A stretch of DNA of 64,000 bases, taken from assembly GCA_041583495.1 (NCBI GenBank), contig JBFHFS010000006.1:62001-126000 (forward strand), given 5' to 3'. The position numbers and the translations under genes are program-made. The stretch is from JBFHFS01 sp041583495 (GTDB lineage: Bacteria > Bacteroidota > Bacteroidia > Bacteroidales > Marinilabiliaceae). How positions within the stretch are numbered: the first letter of the stretch is position 1; each line of letters starts with the position of its first letter. This document shows positions 30,801-39,180 of this stretch, in pieces. A model generated the notes under the pieces. It saw only the letters and a list, made by a program, of their open reading frames with translations, was not told the DNA's origin and searched no databases.

Positions 30801-30870
30801 TCATGCCGATTCTCCTTTGCTAAAATCGGGGTTGTTTGGCCCGGTCAGGGTTTTAAGTGGTCAATACTAA
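27820..30870 (+). CDS. Second GH106 alpha-L-rhamnosidase lipoprotein
   Basis: 1016 residues from the ATG at 27820, chosen because it opens a lipoprotein signal (LFFPSLILLASC); an in-frame TTG at 27718 would add an unlikely 34-residue leader. GH106 signatures: PPDSVRPGVYWYFMDGNLSRSA, GPGWTGSGGPW, and MDSWEMGAQNWGDHF with Glu340 in the conserved motif. It lacks the discoidin-like insert of the first GH106 but shares the C-terminal end SGLFGPVRVLSGQY. Two GH106 enzymes in one locus suggest two rhamnose linkages or a dimer-like substrate. Confidence 0.9.
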   Translation: MRYRWITLFFPSLILLASCVSTNSKSNRAEISLVEIKKGFETPPDSVRPGVYWYFMDGNLSRSAMTADLESMKEAGIGNVLFLEVNVGLPRGKVDFLSEEWQELFAHAMKESKRLGITMTLGVGPGWTGSGGPWVKADESMRHLVSSSLEVSESSNQKIVLPKPEPRQPFFGEGTLTPELREKWEAYYQDVAVLAYPTPEDQTKIADIDEKALFVRAPYTSMAGVKQYLPEPYYPAGEALSAAVDKDKIIDLTSMLQPDGTLEWKVPEGRWTILRLGMRNNGAVTRPAPYPGLGFECDKYDTIAFKNHFDAFIGKLFAKSDFTKGSRAGGLFRLHMDSWEMGAQNWGDHFRDAFKTRRGYDPLTFLPVFSGQIVESLEVSERFLWDVRLTSQELILENHAGYIKKMGRGYGLDLSIQPYDMNPCADLDLGAVADVPSCEFWLKGVGFNSSFGCIEATSIAHVLGRPEVAAEAFTADAGREGYIAYPGMLKNQGDWAFATGINKFIYHTFAHKALGETLRPGMTMGPYGVHWDRGQTWWPMVSSYHQYVSRCSFVLQQGQTVADVLYLTPEGAPHVFRPPHSAMEGNDTIPDRKGYNFDGCSPEMLRANAEVENNKIVFKGGGSYQLLVLPAHQTMTPELLDKIESLVKAGATVVGVPPVKSPSLTNFPACDKQVQATAEKLWGGVAIPERVSVREYGQGKIYWGGELSKTPEDLYPPYAATSDLLKRMGVKEDFQAGEPVRYTHKKLDNADIYFVANRTNHSFHSNCTFRVDGALAELWDPLTGKTRVLPEFSQSNGQTTIPVDFDAYQSFFIVFDRSGAVEQMKSVNQKNFSPILEIQTLENPWKVSFDPLWGGPEEEVVLNALEDWSKRPEEGIKFYSGIATYRQNFALESNQMEGKRYLHLGEVKNIARVRLNGQDLGVVWTAPWQVEITDALKDGNNLLEIEVANLWPNRLIGDERFPDDGIQNGHWPDWILEGKPRPSDRMTFSSHKFYHADSPLLKSGLFGPVRVLSGQY

Positions 30871-30881
30871 TTTCTTGAGTT

Positions 30882-30965
30882 ATGAAAGGGGAAAGATTCT
30901 TTTTAAAAAAGTAGTTGGCAGGTTTTTGCCACAGCCTGGCATCCGGATCTGCTCCTGGTTTATAA
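30882..30965 (+). pseudogene. Tiny relic of a GH78-type gene
   Basis: In one frame from ATG 30882 the sequence reads MKGERFFLKK, a stop, then LAGFCHSLASGSAPGL and a stop. The second part aligns with SFCHGWASGPTSWL of the rhamnosidase at 24861, and the first 27 or so bases of that stretch are about 85 percent identical in DNA by my count. It also starts after the same TCTTGAG-containing spacer that precedes the gene following the other GH106. Short, so only moderately sure. Confidence 0.4.
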
Positions 30966-30984
30966 TTATTTAAAACAACAAAAG

Positions 30985-31194
30985 ATGATATTCAATTTAA
31001 ACGGAGCCGAATACATAGAACTGATTAAACTCCTCAAGTTACTCCGTCTTGCAGAGTCAGGAGGCCATGCCAGAATCATGATTGAAGAAGGAGAGGTAAC
31101 CTTAAATGGAAACGTTGAGTTTCGAAAGAGGGCCAAATTGCGGATCGGGGATCTTATCCAAACTCAGGGTAAAGAGATTAGGATTCAGGCCTGA
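30985..31194 (+). CDS. Small S4-domain RNA-binding protein (YbcJ-like)
   Basis: 69 residues. The whole protein is one S4 fold: IELIKLLKLLRLAESGGHARIMIEEGEVTLNG then RKRAKLRIGDLI. Relatives bind structured RNA, possibly ribosomal RNA, in the cytoplasm. It has no signal peptide and no obvious tie to the surrounding secreted enzymes; it may simply be a housekeeping gene caught inside the locus. Spacing to the preceding relic is 19 bp. Confidence 0.85.
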   Translation: MIFNLNGAEYIELIKLLKLLRLAESGGHARIMIEEGEVTLNGNVEFRKRAKLRIGDLIQTQGKEIRIQA

Positions 31195-31398
31195 TAGCCG
31201 GCAATATCATCCAGGAAAAAGAAATATTCAATTGGTTGATCTGAAAAGTGGAGGTAAAAAAAAGGCTGGCAACCTCAGGTAGACTAAAGGACTAAGGCAT
31301 TAGGAAGAGGAGCCACTGCATTTTTTTTAACAGCAATATAAACCCATGATTTGCATACCCCAAACCTATCATAGGTAAGCAAAATAGCAATTCTTTTT

Positions 31399-32298
31399 AT
31401 GAAGCATTTCCTTCTATTGATTTTTTTCGTTCTGGCAGCATTCCCCAGTGGGGTTGCCCAAAGTGTGATGCCCTTATACGAGGGGCCAATTCCGGGGGAG
31501 ATTCCCTCCGAGAATAAAGAATACGTGGATAGAGCGGTTACTTTTCTCGTGTCCAAACCTGACTTAACCGTTTATCTGCCAGTGAATCAAGCCAAGGCCC
31601 GATCGGCCATCCTGATTTGTCCGGGTGGCGGTTACGGTTGCGTCTGTAACGGGTATGAAGGCGAAAAGATTGCTTTGGATATGAATCAAAAGGGGGTGGT
31701 GGCATTTGTGTTGAAATATCGCTTACCCAGCGATAGAACCTGCGCCAATAAAACGATCGCTCCCCTGCAGGATGCTCAAAGGGCTATGAAAATTATTCGC
31801 GACAATGCTGAAAAGTGGGGTGTAGATCCTGAAAAGGTGGGCGTTATAGGATTCTCTGCCGGTGGCCATCTGGCCTCGACACTGGGAACCCACTACAGTG
31901 AAAGCTTAGTGCCTAACCAGGAGGAAACGAATCTGCGACCCGATTTTATGATGCTTGTTTATCCGGTGATATCGATGTCGCCCCAATTAACCCATGGGGG
32001 GTCCAGGGATAATCTGCTGGGGTTGAACCCAACGCCCGAATTGATGGATCTTTATTCGAACGAAAAGCAAGTGACTGAAGATACCCCACCAACCTTTTTA
32101 ATCCATGCCACCGATGATAGGGTGGTTCCGGTGGAGAACAGCATTCGTTTTTATGAAGCCTTAAAGTCAAAAAAGATAGCGGTTGATATGCACCTTTTCT
32201 CAACGGGGAATCATGGTTTCCCTCTCGAGCCGGCCAAATCAAATTGGTTAATGTATGCCTTTCAATGGATGAAGGAGCAGGGATTAATTGATAATTGA
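31399..32298 (+). CDS. Secreted alpha/beta-hydrolase, acetyl-esterase/xylan-esterase-like
   Basis: 299 residues with a cleavable signal peptide (LLLIFFVLAAFPSGVAQS). BD-FAE/acetyl-esterase-type fold: oxyanion motif PGGGYGCV, nucleophile in GFSAGG (Ser153), acid in DDRVVP (Asp240) and base in GNHGF (His272). Enzymes of this group remove acetyl groups from polysaccharides, which would expose the glycan to the rhamnosidases encoded on either side. The exact ester is unknown. Confidence 0.8.
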   Translation: MKHFLLLIFFVLAAFPSGVAQSVMPLYEGPIPGEIPSENKEYVDRAVTFLVSKPDLTVYLPVNQAKARSAILICPGGGYGCVCNGYEGEKIALDMNQKGVVAFVLKYRLPSDRTCANKTIAPLQDAQRAMKIIRDNAEKWGVDPEKVGVIGFSAGGHLASTLGTHYSESLVPNQEETNLRPDFMMLVYPVISMSPQLTHGGSRDNLLGLNPTPELMDLYSNEKQVTEDTPPTFLIHATDDRVVPVENSIRFYEALKSKKIAVDMHLFSTGNHGFPLEPAKSNWLMYAFQWMKEQGLIDN

Positions 32299-32389
32299 CC
32301 CGACTGGAATTAGCCTTTTCAACAAGTTTGGAAATTAACGTGTGTCACCGAGTTCTATAGATCTAGTCCTAACCAAATAGAATAATAAG

Positions 32390-35158
32390 ATGAGAGTCAG
32401 ATGTGTTTTTTTTGTTGCCGTGTTGTTTTTATCTTTTCTTTACTCTTGCCACAAGGGGTTGGAATTTAATCTCAGGCCCGTCGAGTTAAAAACGGAATCG
32501 GCTCACGAACCCCTGGGAATTGATAACCCAAATCCACGTTTTTCCTGGCTCATCGAAGCTTCAGGACCCTCCACTGCACAATTGGCTTATCGCATTATGG
32601 TGGCTTCGACCCGCCAGCTCCTTGAGGATGATATGGGGGATATATGGGATTCAGGGATGGTTCAAAATCCCGAAAATATCTTTATTCCTTATAATGGGAT
32701 AGCGCTCTCTTCGGGATCGCAATATTTTTGGAAAGTCAAAATATGGGATACTAAGGATCGTGAATCTGATTGGAGCCAAACAGCTAGCTGGACCATGGGC
32801 CTGTTAAATCCTTCCGACTGGAAAGCTAAATGGATTGGGTTGGACAGGGCCATTGGCAACGATAAGCCGGAAATAGATAAGACCAGATTATCGGCAAGGT
32901 ACTTGCGAAAGGAGATTTCTGTCTCAAAAGAGGTGAGAAAAGCCACTGCTTCGGTTTGTGGGCTGGGCCTGTTCGAGTTATATGTTAACGGCGCTAAGAT
33001 TGGGGATCAGGTGCTTGCTCCCGCCTTGTCGGAATATGATAAGAGAGCCTATTACCTGACTTTCGACCTAACCGAACATGTGATAAAGGGGCAGAATGCA
33101 CTGGGGGTAATATTGGGTAACGGGCGCTTCTTTGCACCCCGAAAAACCACTCCAATGCCAATGACAACCTATTCGTTCCCGAAATTAATTTTTCAGTTAA
33201 AAGTCGTCTATGCGGATGGAACCGCCGAGACTTTTGTCTCGGATGAGACCTGGCAGTTAACAGCCAATGGACCTGTGGTTGCCAATAATGAATACGATGG
33301 AGAGGAGTATGATGCCACAAAAGAATTCCCCGGATGGAATGCGGCAGGCTTTGATGATTCCAACTGGATGCCGGCAGAATTGGTGAACCTCGGCGCCCCA
33401 AAACTTAATGCTCAACCTTTGGCCCCAATAGTTGTAAAAGAAACCTTGAAGCCCATTGAGGTGAAGGAGGTCTCTCCCGGGGTTTACGTTTATGATATGG
33501 GACAGAACCTGGTGGGATGGGCCCGGCTGAATGTTCAGGGAGCCCGTGGAACAACAGTCAAGATGCGGTTTTCGGAAGCTCTTAAACCCGATGGAAATCT
33601 CTATCTGGATAATATCCGGGGTGCCAATGTGACTGATTTATACACCCTTCGGGGAGAGGGCGTGGAGGTCTATGAACCCCGTTTTACCTATCATGGTTTT
33701 CGGTTTGTTGAGTTGACCGGTTTCCCCGGCAAGCCTGATCTCTCCACCCTCGAGGGAAGAGTGGTTTATGATGATCTGGAACTGACCGGCAGTTTTGAAA
33801 CTTCTGATTCAACCATCAATGCGATCTATAAGAATGCTTATTGGGGCATCCGAGGCAATTACCGCAGCATCCCCACCGATTGTCCCCAGCGGGATGAGCG
33901 ACATGGGTGGTTGGGCGATCGCGCCCTTGGGTCGAAGGGGGAAAGCTTTATTTTTGATGTTTCCAGGTTGTATGCCAAATGGATGCAGGATATTGAAGAT
34001 GCCCAGCGTGAGGATGGTTGTTTGCCCGATGTGGCGCCAAGCTATTGGAAGGTCTACTCCGATAATATAACCTGGCCGGCGGCTTACCCAATAATAACGG
34101 AAATGCTTTACGACCAGTATGGGATGATGGCTCCCATAAAGGACCATTATGATTCGTTCCGGAAATGGGTGCTTTACATGAAAACCAACTATCTGAAAGA
34201 AAACATTCTGGTTAAAGACACCTATGGCGACTGGTGTATGCCTCCCGAAAGTCAGGAACTGATTCATTCGCAGGATCCTTCCCGAAAAACCAGTGGTGAA
34301 GTGCTGAGTACCACCTACTATTACCATATTCTCTCAATGATGCAGAAGTTTGCCGGTTTGTTAAACAAGCCCGATCATGGTGCCGAATACAAGCAATTGG
34401 CCGATTCGATTTACAAAGCCTACAACGATAAGTTCTTTAACCAGGAGTTAAAATACTACAGTAATAATACGGCTACCGCCAACCTGTTGTCTCTGGCCTA
34501 TGGGTTGGTGCCGGAAGTTTACAAGCATGCGGTCTCTGATAATATTGCTGAGAAAACGATGACCGATTTTAACGGGCACATTAGTACAGGATTGGTGGGG
34601 GCGCAATGGATTATGAGAACCTTGACAAAATTTGGAAGAGAAGATATTGCCTACCGTCTGGTCACTAATACCGATTATCCCAGTTGGGGTTATATGGTCC
34701 AAAATGGAGCCACCACTATTTGGGAGCTTTGGAATGGAAATACCGCCGACCCGGCGATGAACTCACGAAACCATGTGATGCTCCTGGGCGACCTGGTGAT
34801 CTGGTTTTATGAAGATCTGGCCGGAATAAAATCCGATCCCGAGGTTCCCGGCTTCCGACATATCATCATGAAACCCACTCTTGCAGGGGATTTAAACTTT
34901 GTGAAAGCTTCTTTCCGCTCGGTTCGGGGTATGATTCGGAGTGAATGGACTAAAGATGAGACTTCATTTGACTGGGAGATTACCATTCCTTCGAATACCT
35001 CTGCCACCGTCTATCTTCCTGCAAAATCCAGATCGGGGATTACCGAAAGTGGAGAAAGAGCCGGGTTAAATGCGGGAGCCAAATTCCTTCGGGTGGAGGA
35101 GGGAAGAGCACTGTTTGAAGTCAATTCAGGCACTTATCAGTTCTCCTGCCCACTGTAA
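32390..35158 (+). CDS. GH78 alpha-L-rhamnosidase lipoprotein
   Basis: 922 residues with a lipoprotein signal (FLSFLYSC). Canonical multi-domain GH78 architecture: N-terminal Fn3-like domain with LGIDNPNPRFSW, beta-sandwich domain with LYVNGAKIGDQVLAPALSEY (typical rhamnose-binding, CBM67-like context), the (alpha/alpha)6 barrel with PTDCPQRDERHGWLGD (Asp497, Asp502, Glu503) and GATTIWELWNG, and the C-terminal domain. Full length for the family, and no key motif is missing. It hydrolyses terminal alpha-L-rhamnose with inversion. It is followed after 77 bp by another GH78 gene. Confidence 0.92.
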   Translation: MRVRCVFFVAVLFLSFLYSCHKGLEFNLRPVELKTESAHEPLGIDNPNPRFSWLIEASGPSTAQLAYRIMVASTRQLLEDDMGDIWDSGMVQNPENIFIPYNGIALSSGSQYFWKVKIWDTKDRESDWSQTASWTMGLLNPSDWKAKWIGLDRAIGNDKPEIDKTRLSARYLRKEISVSKEVRKATASVCGLGLFELYVNGAKIGDQVLAPALSEYDKRAYYLTFDLTEHVIKGQNALGVILGNGRFFAPRKTTPMPMTTYSFPKLIFQLKVVYADGTAETFVSDETWQLTANGPVVANNEYDGEEYDATKEFPGWNAAGFDDSNWMPAELVNLGAPKLNAQPLAPIVVKETLKPIEVKEVSPGVYVYDMGQNLVGWARLNVQGARGTTVKMRFSEALKPDGNLYLDNIRGANVTDLYTLRGEGVEVYEPRFTYHGFRFVELTGFPGKPDLSTLEGRVVYDDLELTGSFETSDSTINAIYKNAYWGIRGNYRSIPTDCPQRDERHGWLGDRALGSKGESFIFDVSRLYAKWMQDIEDAQREDGCLPDVAPSYWKVYSDNITWPAAYPIITEMLYDQYGMMAPIKDHYDSFRKWVLYMKTNYLKENILVKDTYGDWCMPPESQELIHSQDPSRKTSGEVLSTTYYYHILSMMQKFAGLLNKPDHGAEYKQLADSIYKAYNDKFFNQELKYYSNNTATANLLSLAYGLVPEVYKHAVSDNIAEKTMTDFNGHISTGLVGAQWIMRTLTKFGREDIAYRLVTNTDYPSWGYMVQNGATTIWELWNGNTADPAMNSRNHVMLLGDLVIWFYEDLAGIKSDPEVPGFRHIIMKPTLAGDLNFVKASFRSVRGMIRSEWTKDETSFDWEITIPSNTSATVYLPAKSRSGITESGERAGLNAGAKFLRVEEGRALFEVNSGTYQFSCPL

Positions 35159-35235
35159 GGCAATCCTTGGGTTTAATGATACTCAATCCAACCTTTTTGG
35201 GTAATCAAAAAGCAATAATACTTGATAATCGGGAT

Positions 35236-38043
35236 ATGAAAAGTTTAACAAAAACAGTCATCCGCTATTTTGGGGCACTTCTTCTACTTCTTTTGATGGG
35301 CTCTTGTGGGTTTAAAAATGAGGATGTTTGGCTTGAGTCTCTCTCTTGCGAAAATGTTTGCGATCCAATAGGCATGGATATTCCTCAACCCCGGTTCTCA
35401 TGGAAAATTAAGAGTGATTTAAGAGGGGTGGAACAAGCTGGTTATCAGATCATGGTGAGTGAAAGTCTTCAGGGGTTGAAGAGGGAGGAAAGCCTGTGCT
35501 GGAACTCGGGAGAAGAATTGTCGGATAAGACTACAAATGTGGTCTACGAGGGTGAAAATTTGCAAAGTGATAAAACCTATTATTGGCAGGTAGGCGTATT
35601 GCATAACAAGAGTGATCGGGTGGTGTGGAGTAAACCGGCAACTTTTCACACCGGATTATTAGACTCCTCGCTCTGGAAGGCTTCCTGGATCTCCAGCAGA
35701 GAAGAGACAGGGACGCGAAGTCCCCTCTTAAGAAAGAGTTTTGTGGTTAAAAAGAGGGTAAAACAGGCCTTCGTTTTTGTAACGGCTGCAGGATTCTACG
35801 AACTTTACCTGAATGGCACCAAAGTGGGAAAGCATGTTTTGGACCCTGCCATTACCGATTATCGAAAAACAATTCTTTACTCTGCTTTTGAGGTATCTGA
35901 TCTCCTTAAAACGGGGGAAAATGTGACAGGTGCCATGCTCGGCAATGGGGCTTATAACCGCAAAAATGATAAGGAACGATACCTCTGGGGGGGTGTGAAT
36001 CTGTCTTTGGGAAATCCGTGCTTACTCATGCAGTTAAATATTACTTACGAAGATGGCACCCGGGAGCAGATTGTTACGGATGAAACCTGGAAGTATGCCT
36101 GGGGCCCTGTCACCTTCAATAATATTTATGGGGGAGAAGATTACGATGCCCGCCAGGAGATTAAAGGTTGGGCTTCTGAGGGTTTAGAGGATACGGATTG
36201 GGCTGCGGTAGCAGTAGTTCAAAAACCCGGAGGAATTCTTAAATCACAGCTGATCCCTCCTATATTAGTGACAGATACCATTTTGCCTGTTAAACAAATA
36301 AATCAGTCACCCGGGGTGTATCTCTTTGATTTAGGGCAGAATATTGTCGGATGGTGGCACTTGGAAGTCACTGGTACTGAAGGTGTCTCCGTCAGAGTTC
36401 GTGGTGCCGAAACACTTAATGATTTACGCTTTCCCAAGCCGCTGGAAAACGACGACAGACTTAGTTTAAAATATAGTTACCACTCTAAGGTATGGAGCAG
36501 CTATACTTTAAGCGGCAGTGGCGTTGAGGTTTATGAGCCCCGGTTTTTTTATTCCGGATTCCGGTATCTCGAAGTTACCACCAGCAATATGGAGAATTTA
36601 GACTCTCTGCAGTTGGAGGGTTGTGTGGTGAGGTCGGCAATTGAACGAAATGGAAGTTTTTTATCCTCCGATTCGCTGTTGAATCAAATACACCGCGCCG
36701 GGTTGTGGTCCCAAATGGGGAATAATCTTGGCTATCCTACCGATTGTCCTCATCGTGAAAAAGGAGCTTATAACGGGGATGGTCAGGTGATTGCTGAAAC
36801 ATCCATGCACGATTTTCAGATGGCCGCCTATTATACCAAATGGTTAAACGACATGAAAGATGCACAGGAAGAGAATGGCCGTATTCCCAATACTTCGCCT
36901 ACGATTATGGGGGGAACAGGTGGCGGTGTTGCCTGGGGAAGCGCCTATATCCTAATCCCCTGGTGGATGTCGAACTATTACGATGATGCCCGGATTTTGC
37001 AGGAACATTATCCTGGCATGAAGCGGTATCTGGGTTATCTGAAAGCACTGGGAGCCAGAGATGAGAATCCCCGGGAACCCTATATCATCAATAATTTTGA
37101 TGGTTATTGGGATTCGCTTGGTGAGTGGTGTGCCCCCGGGCAACACGATGGGCCCAATCATCCCATGGTCAATACCTTTTACTATTTTTTCAATCTGCAA
37201 ATCATGTCCCAAATAGCCGAACGGCTGGGAAAACAAAAGGATTCGGAACAGTTCTCTGCTCTGGCCGACACGATAAAAAGCGAAATCAACCGGAAATTCT
37301 TTAATCCGGAGACTTTGTTATACGGTACGGAGGAAACCTATCAGACTTATCAACTGTTGGCATTGATTGGGCATATCGTTCCGGATACTCTCCGCCCGGG
37401 GGTTGTGGCTACCATCGTGGACGATATTAGAGCCAGAGATGGTCACCTGAATACCGGAATCATTGGGACAAAATATTTATGGCCTACTTTAGTGAACGAA
37501 GGCTATGTCGATCTAGCTTTTCAAATGGTTACAAAGAAAACCTACCCAGGCTATGGCTATTGGTTGGAAAATGGTTCTACCACATTGCTCGAACAGTGGG
37601 ATGGTGATAACTCTCATAACCACCAGATGTTTGGATCGGTGGTGGAATATTTTTATAAATACCTGGCAGGAATTCAATCGCCAATGGAAGGTAAAACTAC
37701 CAGAGGTTACCGCCATGTTAATCTTCAACCCTTTGTGCCCGAGGGCTTAACATTTGTTGAGGCTTCTGTTGAAACCGTTTCAGGAACCATTAAGTCTTCA
37801 TGGAATAGGACCCCCGATTTGTTTCAATATCAAATTTCGGTCCCCCCTAATTGTACTGCAACGGTGAATATTCCGATCTTCGATTTTGAGGAGGTTGAGG
37901 TATTGGAAAAGGGTTCTAAGATCTGGGAAAGGAATCAATGGATAGGTGCAAATTCTGACTTTTCAGATCCTGTCCTAGGACCCGACTATTTTTCCATCAA
38001 TGTGGGTTCAGGAGAGTTTAGCTTTATTTTAAAAAGAGATTAG
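35236..38043 (+). CDS. Second large GH78-type alpha-L-rhamnosidase lipoprotein
   Basis: 935 residues from ATG 35236, which starts the lipoprotein signal (YFGALLLLLLMGSC); an in-frame TTG at 35167 is less likely. Same domain order as its neighbour: PIGMDIPQPRFSWKI, LYLNGTKVGKHVLDPA, the barrel with YPTDCPHREKGAYNGDGQ and STTLLEQWDGDNSHNHQMFG, then the C-terminal beta domain. The active-site segment differs (HREKGAYNGDGQ against QRDERHGWLGDR), so linkage preference probably differs. This is the last gene of the plus-strand enzyme block; it converges with the regulator gene only 39 bp away. Confidence 0.85.
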   Translation: MKSLTKTVIRYFGALLLLLLMGSCGFKNEDVWLESLSCENVCDPIGMDIPQPRFSWKIKSDLRGVEQAGYQIMVSESLQGLKREESLCWNSGEELSDKTTNVVYEGENLQSDKTYYWQVGVLHNKSDRVVWSKPATFHTGLLDSSLWKASWISSREETGTRSPLLRKSFVVKKRVKQAFVFVTAAGFYELYLNGTKVGKHVLDPAITDYRKTILYSAFEVSDLLKTGENVTGAMLGNGAYNRKNDKERYLWGGVNLSLGNPCLLMQLNITYEDGTREQIVTDETWKYAWGPVTFNNIYGGEDYDARQEIKGWASEGLEDTDWAAVAVVQKPGGILKSQLIPPILVTDTILPVKQINQSPGVYLFDLGQNIVGWWHLEVTGTEGVSVRVRGAETLNDLRFPKPLENDDRLSLKYSYHSKVWSSYTLSGSGVEVYEPRFFYSGFRYLEVTTSNMENLDSLQLEGCVVRSAIERNGSFLSSDSLLNQIHRAGLWSQMGNNLGYPTDCPHREKGAYNGDGQVIAETSMHDFQMAAYYTKWLNDMKDAQEENGRIPNTSPTIMGGTGGGVAWGSAYILIPWWMSNYYDDARILQEHYPGMKRYLGYLKALGARDENPREPYIINNFDGYWDSLGEWCAPGQHDGPNHPMVNTFYYFFNLQIMSQIAERLGKQKDSEQFSALADTIKSEINRKFFNPETLLYGTEETYQTYQLLALIGHIVPDTLRPGVVATIVDDIRARDGHLNTGIIGTKYLWPTLVNEGYVDLAFQMVTKKTYPGYGYWLENGSTTLLEQWDGDNSHNHQMFGSVVEYFYKYLAGIQSPMEGKTTRGYRHVNLQPFVPEGLTFVEASVETVSGTIKSSWNRTPDLFQYQISVPPNCTATVNIPIFDFEEVEVLEKGSKIWERNQWIGANSDFSDPVLGPDYFSINVGSGEFSFILKRD

Positions 38044-38082
38044 TTAAATGGCCTGGTGCTATGGTTTTTTGTCTTCGGGTGA

Positions 38083-39129
38083 TTAAAAGTACATGCCATT
38101 CTCGGTGTTAACAATATCGATGGGTTGGTGTTCTTTTTTGTCGGGTATTTGGTTGTTGGCCAGATAGTCGAACATTATTTTGAGGGCTTTTTCGGCCTGC
38201 TCTGCCGGTCTTTGCCCTATCAGAAACTGGATGATGCCCTTTTTCATGAATCCAATATTTTTTTGGGTCATTTCGTGTCCGACGAGGATAATCTCTTTGA
38301 AGGTTGACTGTTCCAGGTATCGGGCTATTACGTGGGTTTTAGCGCTCGAAACATAAATCCCTCCCAGGTTGGAGTGGTGTTTTAATATGGGGTCGAGCTT
38401 TTCCTTTACTTCCTCACGGGAAGTAGAAGGAATCTCGACACTTATTTTTAGCCCTTTATTGTGGCCGGAGTCCATAAAATAACTTTGGAATCCCTGATTC
38501 CGGCGGTTGAGATGCTGGGTGTTCTCCAGGTCCTTGGCGATGTTAACAATAAGAATATCCTTTTCCGGCAAGAGGCCAAAGTCTATCAGGCTGGCGGCCA
38601 CCCTGCCACTTTGCCAGGCATCCTCCCCAATGAAGGAGAGGTTATTGGTGTCCTGAATAAACGTGTCGATAAAGATGTAGGGAATTCCGGCTGAGTCCAG
38701 GTTGGTGCAGAAACGGGCCGATTCTTTCTTTAGAATGGGCGCCAGGATAACGCCATCGGGATTAAATTTCAGCACTTCCTGGGTCCGGGCCAGAAAGTCG
38801 GATTCATTGTGCAGCTCAAAATAAAAATACCGGACTTCCACCTGAAAGGGTTGAAGCTCCCGCATCGCTTTCTTAATGCCAAAAGGGTGCTTTTGCCAAT
38901 AGGTGTTTTCTGCTCCTCCCCGGGGAAAAAGAACAGCCAGTGAATAGACCTTTTTTGTGGTTAAGGCCCGGGCCACCAGGTTGGGCTGGTAATGCATTTC
39001 ACGTGAAATCCTGAGAATGGTTTCCCGTGTTTTCACAGCCACTTCTCCACGGTTGTGTAAAACCCGATCGACGGTGCCAATAGAAACGCCGGCCTTTTTG
39101 GCAATATCTTTTATTCTAATCCTGCTCAC
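38083..39129 (-). CDS. LacI-family transcriptional regulator (first)
   Basis: 348 residues. Start is a GTG at 39129; an in-frame stop directly upstream rules out an earlier start in that frame. N-terminal helix-turn-helix IRIKDIAKKAGVSIGTVDRVLHNRGEV, then a periplasmic-binding-protein-like effector domain. The variant GTVDRVLHNRG in the recognition helix groups it with Bacteroidota regulators that sense sugar acids or hexuronates. It is 51 bp behind the TRAP transporter genes on the same strand, so it may be the last gene of the uronate operon and control it. Confidence 0.88.
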   Translation of the reverse strand: MSRIRIKDIAKKAGVSIGTVDRVLHNRGEVAVKTRETILRISREMHYQPNLVARALTTKKVYSLAVLFPRGGAENTYWQKHPFGIKKAMRELQPFQVEVRYFYFELHNESDFLARTQEVLKFNPDGVILAPILKKESARFCTNLDSAGIPYIFIDTFIQDTNNLSFIGEDAWQSGRVAASLIDFGLLPEKDILIVNIAKDLENTQHLNRRNQGFQSYFMDSGHNKGLKISVEIPSTSREEVKEKLDPILKHHSNLGGIYVSSAKTHVIARYLEQSTFKEIILVGHEMTQKNIGFMKKGIIQFLIGQRPAEQAEKALKIMFDYLANNQIPDKKEHQPIDIVNTENGMYF

Positions 39130-39180
39130 TTATCATAAAACTTAGGGTGTTCTGAATATTGATCGGGGTTGTTTATCTAA

